Notes: generated by a model not told the origin, from the letters alone. DNA of 8,982 bases from FEN-1219 sp037445815 (GCA_037445815.1 JBBIJV010000151.1:1-8982); one strand, 5' to 3'. Positions 1-6,396 are shown, numbered from the stretch's first letter. Translations and numbers: made by a program.

Positions 1-834
1 GCCGCTGACGACGTTGCGGTGCGCCGCGGCACTCCCGCCGCGAAGCGTCACGGCGACTCGGCGCGGCACGGCCGGTCCGGCGAGCGGCACACCCACCGTC
101 CACGGGTCCTCGGCGTGCGCGCCGCTGGTCAGGGCGAGCGCCATCGCGAGATCGGCCGCCCGGCGAGCGAAAATCCCGGGCACGCCGAACAGCTGGATCG
201 TGAAAGGCAGCTCCGCCGGGCTCGACGCGAGGCGGTACGCGATGCGCCCACGCGTCGGGCGGAGCGACGCGACACCGCAAGCTTGCGCCGGATAGCGCAC
301 CGACCCGCCATAGTCGTTGCCGAGCGCAAGCGGAGCCATACCGGTGGCAACGGCAACCGCGTCGCCGCCGCCCGAGCCGCCCGGCGTCCGGGTCTCGTCC
401 CAGGGATTCAGAGATCGGAAGAGCACACGGTTGTCCGTGTGCCAGCGGAATCCCCAAGCGGGCATGTTCGTGCGTGCGATCGGGATGGCGCCCGCGCGGC
501 GCAGCGCTTCCACTTGCGGCGAGTCCACTTCGGCAACCGCGTCGCGGAGCGCGACGACGCCCTGGGTCGTCGGCGAGCCCGCGAGATCGACGTTCGACTT
601 CACGGCGAACGGCACGCCGTGGAGCTCGCTGCGGCGCTCTCCCGCCCGGAGCGCCCGATCGGCCGCGTCGGCTTCGGCGAGCGCGCGGGCGGCGAGCACT
701 TCGACGACGGCGTTCACGCGAGGATTGATCGCGCCGATTCGGTCGAGGTGCGCCTGCACGGCCTCGCGGCTCGACACCGACCGCTCGCCGATCATCCGGC
801 CGAGATCGAGCGCGTTCAACTGCCAGAGATCCAT
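1..834 (-). CDS. Amidase-signature family hydrolase, N-terminal part (cut by window edge)
   Basis: The minus strand reads open for 278 codons from an ATG at 834 to base 1, with no stop, so the C-terminal part lies outside. Amidase-signature enzymes hydrolyse amide bonds with a Ser-cisSer-Lys triad. All three are visible: Lys79 in GVPFAVKSNVDLAG, Ser154 in TPGGSGGG and the nucleophile Ser178 in GNDYGGSVRYPA. The 75- and 24-residue spacings match those of fatty-acid amide hydrolase. The usual GGSSGG is GGSGGG here, so the second Ser of the loop is Gly155. The substrate cannot be told; GatA is unlikely because there is no gatB/gatC context. A weak AAGAG ribosome site lies about 7 nt upstream. 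The gene is divergent from a TetR gene across a repeat-rich operator, so control by that repressor is likely. Residues 136-141 (RVLFRS) are encoded by a perfect copy of a sequencing adapter and are suspect. Confidence 0.9.
   Translation of the reverse strand, partial: MDLWQLNALDLGRMIGERSVSSREAVQAHLDRIGAINPRVNAVVEVLAARALAEADAADRALRAGERRSELHGVPFAVKSNVDLAGSPTTQGVVALRDAVAEVDSPQVEALRRAGAIPIARTNMPAWGFRWHTDNRVLFRSLNPWDETRTPGGSGGGDAVAVATGMAPLALGNDYGGSVRYPAQACGVASLRPTRGRIAYRLASSPAELPFTIQLFGVPGIFARRAADLAMALALTSGAHAEDPWTVGVPLAGPAVPRRVAVTLRGGSAAAHRNVVSG
412..429 (+). other. 18-base perfect match to Illumina TruSeq adapter
   Basis: The plus strand reads AGATCGGAAGAGCACACG, the first 18 bases of the common TruSeq read-1 adapter. 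The match stops at 430, where the adapter has T and the window has G. On the minus strand it encodes RVLFRS, a peptide known from adapter-contaminated database entries, and it falls exactly on codons 136-141 of the amidase. It keeps the frame, so it looks like a substitution of genomic bases rather than an insertion. It is most simply an assembly artefact. Confidence 0.75.
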
Positions 835-845
835 ACGGACGCTCT

Positions 846-905
846 TATACTTCCACTATACTGAGTAGAGTATAGCTACACTGAGTGTTCGTCAAGTATA
901 CTGAG
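846..905. promoter_or_regulatory. Repeat operator array between amidase and TetR genes
   Basis: Three direct copies of a CTAYACTGAGT-like core have TATACTGAG or TACACTGAG at 857-865, 877-885 and 897-905, exactly 20 bp apart (about two helical turns). Several inverted arrangements overlap them: CTATACT (856-862) and AGTATAG (869-875) with a 6-bp spacer; AGTATAGCTACACT (869-882), a 14-bp near-palindrome with one mismatched pair; and the perfect palindrome AGTATACT (895-902). A further TATACT lies at 846-851. The block is AT-rich within GC-rich DNA and sits between divergent start codons at 834 and 910. TetR proteins commonly bind such sites to repress themselves and a divergent target. Assigning this array to the adjacent TetR protein is inference. 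Confidence 0.7.
869..895 (-). promoter_or_regulatory. Candidate sigma70-type promoter for the amidase
   Basis: On the minus strand TTGACG (895-890) is followed after 15 bp by TATACT (874-869), resembling -35 and -10 boxes about 35 bp upstream of the amidase ATG. The 15-bp spacing is shorter than the preferred 17. The boxes lie inside the repeat array, so a repressor bound there would block polymerase. No alternative minus-strand pair in this gap is better. Confidence 0.35.
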
Positions 906-909
906 GTCC

Positions 910-1527
910 GTGAAGAAGAAAGCGCGTCTCTCGCGCCGCCGGCTCCAGGCCGCGGCCACTCGCCAAGAAATCGTGGACAGCGCGCGGCGCCTGTTCGCGC
1001 AGCACGGCTACGCCGCCACGTCGATCGCGGCGATTGCCGAAGCGGCCGGGGTCGCGGTGCAGACGGTCTACAAGACGTTCGGATCGAAAGAGGCGATCCT
1101 GTTGGCGATGCTCGATTCGTTCGAGGCGGAGGCGCGGCGCCTCGGCGAGGCGATGGAATTCACAGCCGCGGACACGCCGGGGGGGCAAGTCCGGCGAGTC
1201 GCAGCGTTCCATCGTGCGCTCTTCGACGCGGGGCGGGAGATCATCGACGTCTTCAAAGGTGCCGCGTACGGAGACATGGGCACGCTCTGGGAAGAAGGCG
1301 GGCGGCGCCGGCGGCGCGCCGAGGCCGCGCTGATCGACCAGTGGCACGCGGGCGGGCTTCTGCGCCCGGAGCTCTCGAAGCGGCGCGCGGCCGATGTGCT
1401 GTGGGCGCTCACGAGCCCTGAGCTCTATAGCCTGCTCGTGGTGCAATCCGGCTGGAGCGGCGACGCCTACGAGCAGTGGCTCGTCGAGACGCTGACGGAA
1501 CGGCTGCTCGCGCCTCGGCGCGGATAG
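910..1527 (+). CDS. TetR/AcrR-family transcriptional regulator, divergent from amidase
   Basis: The 205-residue protein has the usual TetR length and layout. A basic N-terminus (KKKARLSRRR) precedes a helix-turn-helix: residues 18-35 (ATRQEIVDSARRLFAQHGY) form helix 1, and 38-60 (SIAAIAEAAGVAVQTVYKTFGSK) form the DNA-binding turn. The all-helical C-terminal half has no recognisable ligand signature and should be the effector and dimer domain. The start is a GTG; no ATG exists before the HTH. The only purine-rich stretch upstream is GAGG at 903-906, just 3 nt from the GTG, and a TATACT at 897-902 would place the transcript start close to the start codon, so translation may be leaderless. The divergent amidase and the repeat operator between them suggest it represses itself and the amidase. 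The ligand is unknown. Confidence 0.9.
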   Translation: MKKKARLSRRRLQAAATRQEIVDSARRLFAQHGYAATSIAAIAEAAGVAVQTVYKTFGSKEAILLAMLDSFEAEARRLGEAMEFTAADTPGGQVRRVAAFHRALFDAGREIIDVFKGAAYGDMGTLWEEGGRRRRRAEAALIDQWHAGGLLRPELSKRRAADVLWALTSPELYSLLVVQSGWSGDAYEQWLVETLTERLLAPRRG

Positions 1528-1553
1528 CCGTCGCGGCGGACTGCGCGGGGCGT

Positions 1554-2120
1554 CTAAAGACGGAGCGCCGCAATGTCGCGCAGTACCGCCTCGAGATCCG
1601 GGCGCGTGCGATACGTCGGCTCCATGTACCGGAGTCGAATCGTACCGCTCTTGTCGATCACGTAGAGCACCGGCCGCGGGACGCCGAACGCTGCGCTGCC
1701 GACAGGATACTGCTCGTCGCGAATCCCGAGGCTCTCGTTGATGGCGCCTTTGGGGTCCGCCAGCATCGTGTAGCCGATCTTCTGATCGGTCGCGAACGCC
1801 TTGATCTTGCCAATCTCATCCACGCTGACCGAGACGACGCCGATGCCGAGCTCTCTGAACCGCGAGAGATGCCGGTTCACGTCGACGAGCTGCCCTTTGC
1901 AGAACGGACACCAGTCGGCGGAACGTACGAAGAACACCGCGACGCCTTTCTCGCCCATGACGGATTGCAGCGATTGCGCCTTACCGTCTTGGTCGGGCGC
2001 ATCGAGGGAATGGGGGAATTTCATTCCGACTTGCGGTCCGGGCCCGGAGTCGGCTGCGAGCGATACTGTTGCCGCGAGCAACAACGAAGGAATCGATATC
2101 CATTTCAGCGAGCCGTGCAT
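1554..2120 (-). CDS. Exported thioredoxin-fold / AhpC-TSA (redoxin) protein
   Basis: The 188-residue protein starts at an ATG (2120) with a good ribosome site, AGGGAGA, about 7 nt upstream. Residues 1-23 form a Sec signal peptide: basic KW, a hydrophobic core SIPSLLLAATVS, and a likely cut after LAA. The mature part is a redoxin domain with WCPFC at residues 70-74 (Cys71, Cys74) at the start of helix 1, as in thioredoxins and bacterioferritin-comigratory-type peroxiredoxins, followed by VVSVSVDEIGKIKAF and GVPRPVLYVID, where Pro148/Pro150 occupy the cis-proline region. A periplasmic thiol reductase or peroxidase role is likely; which one cannot be told from sequence. It ends 26 bp from the convergent TetR gene, and that gap holds no clear terminator. 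It is divergent from the TetR-AhpD-like operon, so co-regulation is possible but unproven. Confidence 0.87.
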   Translation of the reverse strand: MHGSLKWISIPSLLLAATVSLAADSGPGPQVGMKFPHSLDAPDQDGKAQSLQSVMGEKGVAVFFVRSADWCPFCKGQLVDVNRHLSRFRELGIGVVSVSVDEIGKIKAFATDQKIGYTMLADPKGAINESLGIRDEQYPVGSAAFGVPRPVLYVIDKSGTIRLRYMEPTYRTRPDLEAVLRDIAALRL

Positions 2121-2201
2121 GACAGTTCTCCCTGGAAGTCGAGCCGAGGTACGCCTTCAAACGCGCGCCCGTGGACGTCACACCGCGTCCGGTCAAGACG
2201 C

Positions 2202-2230
2202 TTGCGCTGCCGCGTTTTGGACCATACAGT
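2202..2230 (+). promoter_or_regulatory. Candidate promoter of the TetR/AhpD-like operon
   Basis: TTGCGC (2202-2207) and TACAGT (2225-2230) are separated by 17 bp and end 12 bp before the ATG at 2243. The spacing is ideal but each box matches the consensus only partly. It overlaps the imperfect dyad at 2218-2233. Confidence 0.35.
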
Positions 2231-2233
2231 TCA
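2218..2233. promoter_or_regulatory. Candidate TetR operator (imperfect dyad)
   Basis: TGGAC (2218-2222) and GTTCA (2229-2233) form inverted 5-bp arms with one mismatch and a 6-bp spacer, covering the proposed -10 box. The arrangement resembles the GAC-N6-GTC type dyads bound by many TetR regulators of small redox operons. Binding by the downstream TetR protein is inferred from position. Confidence 0.35.
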
Positions 2234-2242
2234 GAATCAAGC

Positions 2243-2824
2243 ATGGCAAGACCCCGCCAATTCGACGCCGGCGACGCGCTGGCCCGCGCTATGCGCGTGT
2301 TCTGGACGAAGGGCTACGAGGCCGCCTCGCTCGATGACCTCTGCGAGGCGACCGGCCTCAATCGATCGAGCCTCTACGGCGCGTTCGGAGACAAGCGCTC
2401 GCTGTACCTCAAGGCGCTCGAGCGCTACGAGGAGGAGGCGCTGACGCGCGTCGCCGCCGCGCTCGCCCGGCCTCCGATCAGAAAGGCGTTCGCGGGGTTC
2501 GTCGGCCGGGTCATCGACGACATCGTCGCGGGCCCCGGCCGACGCGGTTGCTTCATCGGGAATTGCGCGGTCGAGCTCACGCGTCTCGACCGCCGCATAG
2601 GCGCGCGCGTGCGCAAGAGCCTCGGCCGCATCGAAGCCACGTTTCGCGAGGCGCTCGTTGCTGCCGTGGCACGCGGCGAGCTCGACAACAGCGCCGACGT
2701 CGTCGCTCTCGCACGTTTTCTCACCGCGGGTATCCAAGGCCTGCGCCTGGTCGGTAAAGCCGACGCCGATCGTGCGACGCTCGAGGACATCGCGCGGCAG
2801 ATGCTGCGGTGCCTCGACGGCTGA
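2243..2824 (+). CDS. TetR/AcrR-family regulator of the AhpD-like operon
   Basis: The 193-residue protein begins MARPRQFD, the characteristic start of a large TetR subgroup. The HTH follows: helix 1 at residues 10-24 (ALARAMRVFWTKGYE) and the recognition part at 28-52 (ASLDDLCEATGLNRSSLYGAFGDKR). The C-terminal half includes GRRGCFIGNCAVEL at about residues 94-107, typical of this subgroup, with two cysteines five residues apart that could sense electrophiles or oxidants (inference). The frame is open further upstream to an ATG at 2171, but those 24 residues cross the promoter region and do not resemble TetR, so 2243 is preferred. No strong ribosome site is visible. The stop lies 16 bp before the AhpD-like gene, indicating one transcript and probable autoregulation. 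Confidence 0.9.
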   Translation: MARPRQFDAGDALARAMRVFWTKGYEAASLDDLCEATGLNRSSLYGAFGDKRSLYLKALERYEEEALTRVAAALARPPIRKAFAGFVGRVIDDIVAGPGRRGCFIGNCAVELTRLDRRIGARVRKSLGRIEATFREALVAAVARGELDNSADVVALARFLTAGIQGLRLVGKADADRATLEDIARQMLRCLDG

Positions 2825-2828
2825 AAAC

Positions 2829-2834
2829 CAGGAG
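2829..2834 (+). promoter_or_regulatory. Ribosome binding site deciding the start of the AhpD-like gene
   Basis: CAGGAG ends 6 nt before the ATG at 2841 but directly abuts an in-frame ATG at 2835. The spacing makes 2841 the likely start. Confidence 0.65.
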
Positions 2835-2840
2835 ATGGTC

Positions 2841-3449
2841 ATGAACGTGAACGGTTCACCGCGCATCGAGCCGCTTCCGCCGGAGCACACGCCGGAGCTC
2901 GCAGAGGCGTTCGCGCACTTCGAGCGGACCTTGGGGTTCGTGCCGAACAGCATGCTGATCCTCCAACGCAAACCGAATATCGTGCGCGCGATGGCGCAGC
3001 TCACCGCGTCTATTTGGGAGCCCGACGGCGAGGTGAGTCGCGCGTTCAAACGCCTCGTCGCTCACGTGGCGAGCCGCGCAGCGGGCTGCCGGTACTGCAT
3101 GGCGCATACGGCCGGCGGCGCGCTCCTGTTCGGCGTCGAACCCGACAAGGTTCAGGCGATCTGGGAGTATCGAACGAGCCCGCTCTACAACGAAGCCGAG
3201 CGCGTCGCGCTCGACTTCGCGATTGCCGCGGCGTCGCAGCCGAACGGCGTCACCGAAGAGATGTTCGCCGAGCTGCGCAAGCACTGGAGCGAAACGCAGA
3301 TCGTCGAGATCGCCGCCGTGGTGGCGCTGTTCGGCTTCCTGAACCGCTGGAACGACACGATGGGCACGCCGCTCGAGGCGGCGCCGATGGAAGTAGGCGA
3401 GAAGTACCTCGCCGCGCGCGGCTGGAGCGCCGGCAAGCACTCGCGTTGA
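2841..3449 (+). CDS. AhpD-like / carboxymuconolactone decarboxylase-family protein
   Basis: The 202-residue protein carries the family motif AGCRYCMAHTAG: Cys83-x2-Cys86 with His89 three residues on, the redox-active site of AhpD-type alkylhydroperoxidases. The N-terminus (GFVPNSMLILQRKPNIVRAM, residues 32-51) is the conserved segment seen in peroxidase-related CMD proteins. The C-terminal helix IVEIAAVVALFGFLNRWNDT (154-173) is also typical and often lines the trimer interface. AhpD-like members reduce peroxides or recycle a partner peroxiredoxin; true decarboxylation is unlikely without a catechol pathway nearby. It is the second gene of an operon with the TetR regulator 16 bp upstream, a common pairing in proteobacteria, where the regulator often responds to electrophiles or oxidants. 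It ends 18 bp from the convergent c-di-GMP gene with no clear terminator between. Confidence 0.88.
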   Translation: MNVNGSPRIEPLPPEHTPELAEAFAHFERTLGFVPNSMLILQRKPNIVRAMAQLTASIWEPDGEVSRAFKRLVAHVASRAAGCRYCMAHTAGGALLFGVEPDKVQAIWEYRTSPLYNEAERVALDFAIAAASQPNGVTEEMFAELRKHWSETQIVEIAAVVALFGFLNRWNDTMGTPLEAAPMEVGEKYLAARGWSAGKHSR

Positions 3450-3467
3450 TCGGCTTGTGCCACCGAG

Positions 3468-6152
3468 TCAACGCCGCCGGCGCTGTTTCCGGTGCTGGGC
3501 TTCTCGGTTCGCAGCTCGCCGCCGCAGGTGCTCGCTCAGCAAGGTCGCCAGCTCGTCGGGATGAGAGGGTTTGTTGAAGTAGAACCCCTGCATCTCGTCG
3601 CAAGCCCGGCTCTTGAGAAACGCCTCCTGCTCGCCCGTCTCGACCCCCTCCGCGACGACGGTCACGCCGAGCGTTCGGCCCATCGCGATGATCGCTTCCG
3701 TGATCGCCCCGTCCTCGGAGTCCTTGGGGATCTCACGGATGAAAGAACGATCCACTTTCAACGTGTCGATCGGGAAACGCTTGAGCTGCGCGAGCGAGGA
3801 ATAGCCCGTGCCGAAGTCGTCGATCGCGAGCCGCACCCCCATGCTCTTGATGGCGTTCAGCGTTTTCACGGCCTGTTCCACGTCGTGCATGATCAGGCCT
3901 TCGGTAACCTCGAGCTCGAGCAACTCGGGCGCCATCCCCGTGTCCGCCAGCACCTCGCGGATGTCCGGCAGCAGTTGCGGATCCCTGAACTGGCGCGGGG
4001 AGACGTTCACGGCCATGCAAATCGAGGGCAGTCCCTGGCGCTGCCACGCGACGTTTTGAGCACACGCCGTCTTCAACACCCATTTGCCGATCGGCACGAT
4101 CAGTCCCGTGTCTTCTGCAACGGGAATGAACCGCGCCGGCGATACCGCGCCGAGATCGTGATTCCACCAGCGCAGCAGCGCCTCGACACCCGTGATCTCG
4201 CCCGTCTTGATGCCGACCCTCGCCTGATACTGGAGCGTGAATTCGCCGTTCTCGAGGGCGTGGCGAAGCTTTGCCTCGAGCGTGAGCCGCTCGATCGACA
4301 TCGAGTTGATTTGCCGCGAGAAGAACTGATAGCTGTTCTTGCCTTCCTCCTTGGCGAGGTACATCGCGAGGTCGGCGTTCTTCAAGAGCATCTCCGCGCT
4401 CGCCGCGTCGTCCGGGAACACGGCGACGCCGATGCTGGCCGTGACCCGGCACTCGTGCCCCATGATATCGAGCGGCTTCATCGCGGCGGACAAGAGATTG
4501 CGCGCGACCGTCGCAACGCCCTGGAGGTCCTCGACCTCTTCGACGAGCGCGACGAATTCGTCTCCGCCGAATCGAGCTACGACGTCGCTGGCGCGCATCG
4601 ATTCCTTGAATCGCAGCGCGATTTCCTTGAGCAGCTGATCGCCGGCGCCGTGCCCGAGCGAGTCGTTGATGATCTTGAAGCGGTCCAGGTCGACGAACAG
4701 CACGGCAACCTTGCGGCGGCGCCGGCGGGCGGAGTCGACGGCGTGCTCGAGGATCTGGCCGAACATCGCACGGTTCGGGAGGCTCGTCATCTCGTCGTGC
4801 GTGGCGAGATACTGCACTCGCTCTTCCGCGCGCTTTCGTTCGGAGATGTCTTCGACGATCGAGATGTCGTAGAGCGGCGCGCCGTTCCCGTCGCGCTTGG
4901 CCGCGACCGTGATCCTCACCCACACGCAGGAGCCGTCCTTCCGCAAATAGCGCTTCTCCGCCTTGAACGACTCGATCTCGCCGGAGTGGAGCTCGTCCCT
5001 CGCGGCATCGGTGACGTTTACGTCGTCGGGGTGGGAGATCTGCTTCACGGTCAGAGCGAGCAGCTCGTCGCGCGTGTATCCCAGCATCTCGCACAGTTGC
5101 CGGTTGACGTGGATGAACCTGCCGTCGGCCCCCACGTGCCCGATGCCGATGGCGGCGAGCTCCACCGTGCTCGAATAGCGCTCTTCACTTTCGCGCAGAC
5201 GCTCGAGCGCCACGGCTCGTTCGTGGAAGTTCCCGATCTGCACGGCCAGGCCGCGGATGACCTGGAGCAACTGCCCGTCGGGTTCGCCGATGTAGCGAGC
5301 GTTGAAGTCGAGCACGCCCACCACGCGCCCCTTCCACTGCACCGGGAACAAGAACGCGCTCTGCCAACCCGTCTGTTTCGCGAGCTCCTTGCGCAGCACC
5401 CGTTCGTCGTTCCTGAAATCCTCGAGCCACAAGGGCTCGCCCGTTTGCCACACGATGCCCGCCAGTCCGTTGCCGGGAGTGATGACGAGGCCGCGCGCCT
5501 GCTCGGAAACTTGCCGGATCGCCCCTTCCGCGATGCTCCAGCCGGTGTGAAACGTCATGACGCCCTTCCCGTCGTCGAGGCTCCAGTATTGCCCCGAGTC
5601 CCAGCGCTCCGCCTCGCAGATGGCGCGAAGCGCGGCCGTCAGGGCCGTGGACACGTCTTCGGCGTTGTCGAGAATGCGGGCGACGTCGCGTTCGAGCTCG
5701 AGGTACCGCTCCGTTCGCCTTGCCTGGGTAACGTCTTTCGAGATGCCCAAGTAGCCCTTGAACTGCCCGTGTGCGTCGAACATCGGACGGCCGCTCGCGC
5801 TGATATAGAGATCCCGGCCGTTTTCGGCCGAGTAGCGGACGACGAAATCGGCGAACGGCCCGCGGGCGCGCAAGATCGCCTTGTGCTCGTCCCACGAACC
5901 GTCGCCGCCGATCGGCGTGCCGCCCAGCTCCCAGCGCGTCTTGCCGAGCAACTGCTGGGGCTCGTTCGCGAGCCTTCGGCTGCACGGGCGGCGGAACAGC
6001 GTGAATCGGTACCGCACGTCCTGCTCCCAGTAGTAGTCCGACGACAGCTCGATCACGTTCTGAAGGCGCCGCTCGCTCTCCTCGAACGCCTGTCGCAGGC
6101 TGACTTGGTCGTCCGTTGCGGTGCGTGTCACCTGGGATTTCAGTGCGTCCAC
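3468..6152 (-). CDS. PAS-GAF-PAS-GGDEF-EAL cyclic-di-GMP synthase/phosphodiesterase
   Basis: From the GTG at 6152 the protein has 894 residues. Domains in order: PAS about 27-146 (WEQDVRYRF to GYLGISKDVT), GAF about 151-313, PAS with PAC 322-441 (ending DISERKRAEE), GGDEF 444-611, EAL 621-873 and an Arg-rich tail. No membrane segment or signal peptide is visible, so it is probably cytoplasmic. The cyclase motif GGDEF (529-533) is intact, and an inhibitory-site RASD lies five residues before it. The EAL motif (657-659), E-V-T-E (748-751), DDFGTGYS (from 778), KVD (799-801), AEGVE (834-838) and QGFYF are all present. Both activities are possible; in such tandem proteins one often dominates, and sequence does not say which. 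The ligands of PAS and GAF are unknown. GTG was chosen because GGGAGG precedes it by 5 nt. It is a single gene, convergent with the AhpD-like gene. Confidence 0.93.
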   Translation of the reverse strand: MDALKSQVTRTATDDQVSLRQAFEESERRLQNVIELSSDYYWEQDVRYRFTLFRRPCSRRLANEPQQLLGKTRWELGGTPIGGDGSWDEHKAILRARGPFADFVVRYSAENGRDLYISASGRPMFDAHGQFKGYLGISKDVTQARRTERYLELERDVARILDNAEDVSTALTAALRAICEAERWDSGQYWSLDDGKGVMTFHTGWSIAEGAIRQVSEQARGLVITPGNGLAGIVWQTGEPLWLEDFRNDERVLRKELAKQTGWQSAFLFPVQWKGRVVGVLDFNARYIGEPDGQLLQVIRGLAVQIGNFHERAVALERLRESEERYSSTVELAAIGIGHVGADGRFIHVNRQLCEMLGYTRDELLALTVKQISHPDDVNVTDAARDELHSGEIESFKAEKRYLRKDGSCVWVRITVAAKRDGNGAPLYDISIVEDISERKRAEERVQYLATHDEMTSLPNRAMFGQILEHAVDSARRRRRKVAVLFVDLDRFKIINDSLGHGAGDQLLKEIALRFKESMRASDVVARFGGDEFVALVEEVEDLQGVATVARNLLSAAMKPLDIMGHECRVTASIGVAVFPDDAASAEMLLKNADLAMYLAKEEGKNSYQFFSRQINSMSIERLTLEAKLRHALENGEFTLQYQARVGIKTGEITGVEALLRWWNHDLGAVSPARFIPVAEDTGLIVPIGKWVLKTACAQNVAWQRQGLPSICMAVNVSPRQFRDPQLLPDIREVLADTGMAPELLELEVTEGLIMHDVEQAVKTLNAIKSMGVRLAIDDFGTGYSSLAQLKRFPIDTLKVDRSFIREIPKDSEDGAITEAIIAMGRTLGVTVVAEGVETGEQEAFLKSRACDEMQGFYFNKPSHPDELATLLSEHLRRRAANREAQHRKQRRRR

Positions 6153-6157
6153 CGGCG

Positions 6158-6163
6158 CCTCCC
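6158..6163 (-). promoter_or_regulatory. Ribosome binding site deciding the GTG start of the GGDEF-EAL gene
   Basis: On the minus strand GGGAGG lies 5 nt before the GTG at 6152. The in-frame ATGs at 6185, 6290 and 6299 have no comparable site, and the peptide they would add (Cys-rich, low codon bias) does not look coding. Confidence 0.65.
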
Positions 6164-6210
6164 GGCAGAGGAAACATGACGGCATCGTACGGTGGACGAC
6201 GATGCTTAGC

Positions 6211-6226
6211 TGCGATAGAGATCGCA
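6211..6226. repeat. 16-bp inverted repeat upstream of the GGDEF-EAL gene
   Basis: TGCGAT (6211-6216) and ATCGCA (6221-6226) are perfect 6-bp arms around AGAG, in a locally AT-richer stretch 59 bp upstream of the GTG start. It could be an operator or a leader hairpin. No clear -35/-10 pair was found beside it. The rest of the non-coding interval 6153-6396 holds this dyad and the two hairpins downstream of dps; I see no small gene. Confidence 0.45.
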
Positions 6227-6327
6227 AATGACATAAATTGGCGGCCGCCAGGTACTTGCCGGCGATGGAACAACGCCGCGTCGCAACCATGTATCGCAAT
6301 CCCCGCGCCCGCCCTCGCGGCTTCCCC

Positions 6328-6344
6328 GCCCGGCACTTCCGGGC
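6328..6344. repeat. GC-rich hairpin, second of a tandem pair after dps
   Basis: GCCCGG (6328-6333) and CCGGGC (6339-6344) are perfect 6-bp arms around a 5-nt loop. No T-tract follows on either strand. It has the same 6-5-6 geometry as the hairpin at 6361-6377. Confidence 0.4.
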
Positions 6345-6360
6345 AGCAAGAGACGATACA

Positions 6361-6377
6361 GCCGGTAGCGAACCGGC
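6361..6377 (-). terminator. Possible terminator or 3' stabilising hairpin of the prx-dps operon
   Basis: Arms GCCGGT (6361-6366) and ACCGGC (6372-6377) surround a 5-nt loop, starting 19 bp after the dps stop codon in the direction of transcription. The following minus-strand bases, TGTATCGTCTCTT, are only mildly T-rich, so intrinsic termination would be weak. It may rather protect the mRNA 3' end. Confidence 0.35.
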
Positions 6378-6396
6378 CCTTCGCGCGCGCGTGGTC

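Noticed and set aside
19..864. A 281-codon plus-strand open frame over the amidase
   Set aside because: Arg-rich composition, no domain. The minus strand carries the amidase triad in the correct spacing.
1528..1553. A terminator between the first TetR gene and the redoxin gene
   Set aside because: Only a short GC-rich self-complementary stretch with no T-tract on either strand.
2171..2242. An earlier in-frame ATG for the second TetR gene
   Set aside because: The 24 extra residues are unlike TetR N-termini and cover the likely promoter and dyad. MARPRQFD at 2243 is the usual start.
1476..2444. A 322-codon plus-strand open frame
   Set aside because: It runs antisense over the redoxin gene and into the second TetR gene out of frame, with no recognisable domain.
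3450..3480. A bidirectional terminator between the AhpD-like and GGDEF-EAL genes
   Set aside because: CGCCGCCGGCG is self-complementary by GC content only, lies inside the end of the GGDEF-EAL gene and lacks a T-tract.
3492..6179. An 895-codon open frame on the plus strand
   Set aside because: It is the exact complement shadow of the GGDEF-EAL gene, rich in His/Arg/Val runs and without any domain. The minus strand has every family motif.
6153..6299. ATG starts at 6299, 6290 and 6185 for the GGDEF-EAL gene
   Set aside because: None has a ribosome site, the added residues are Cys-rich with poor codon bias, and the 16-bp dyad lies within. GTG 6152 has GGGAGG 5 nt upstream.
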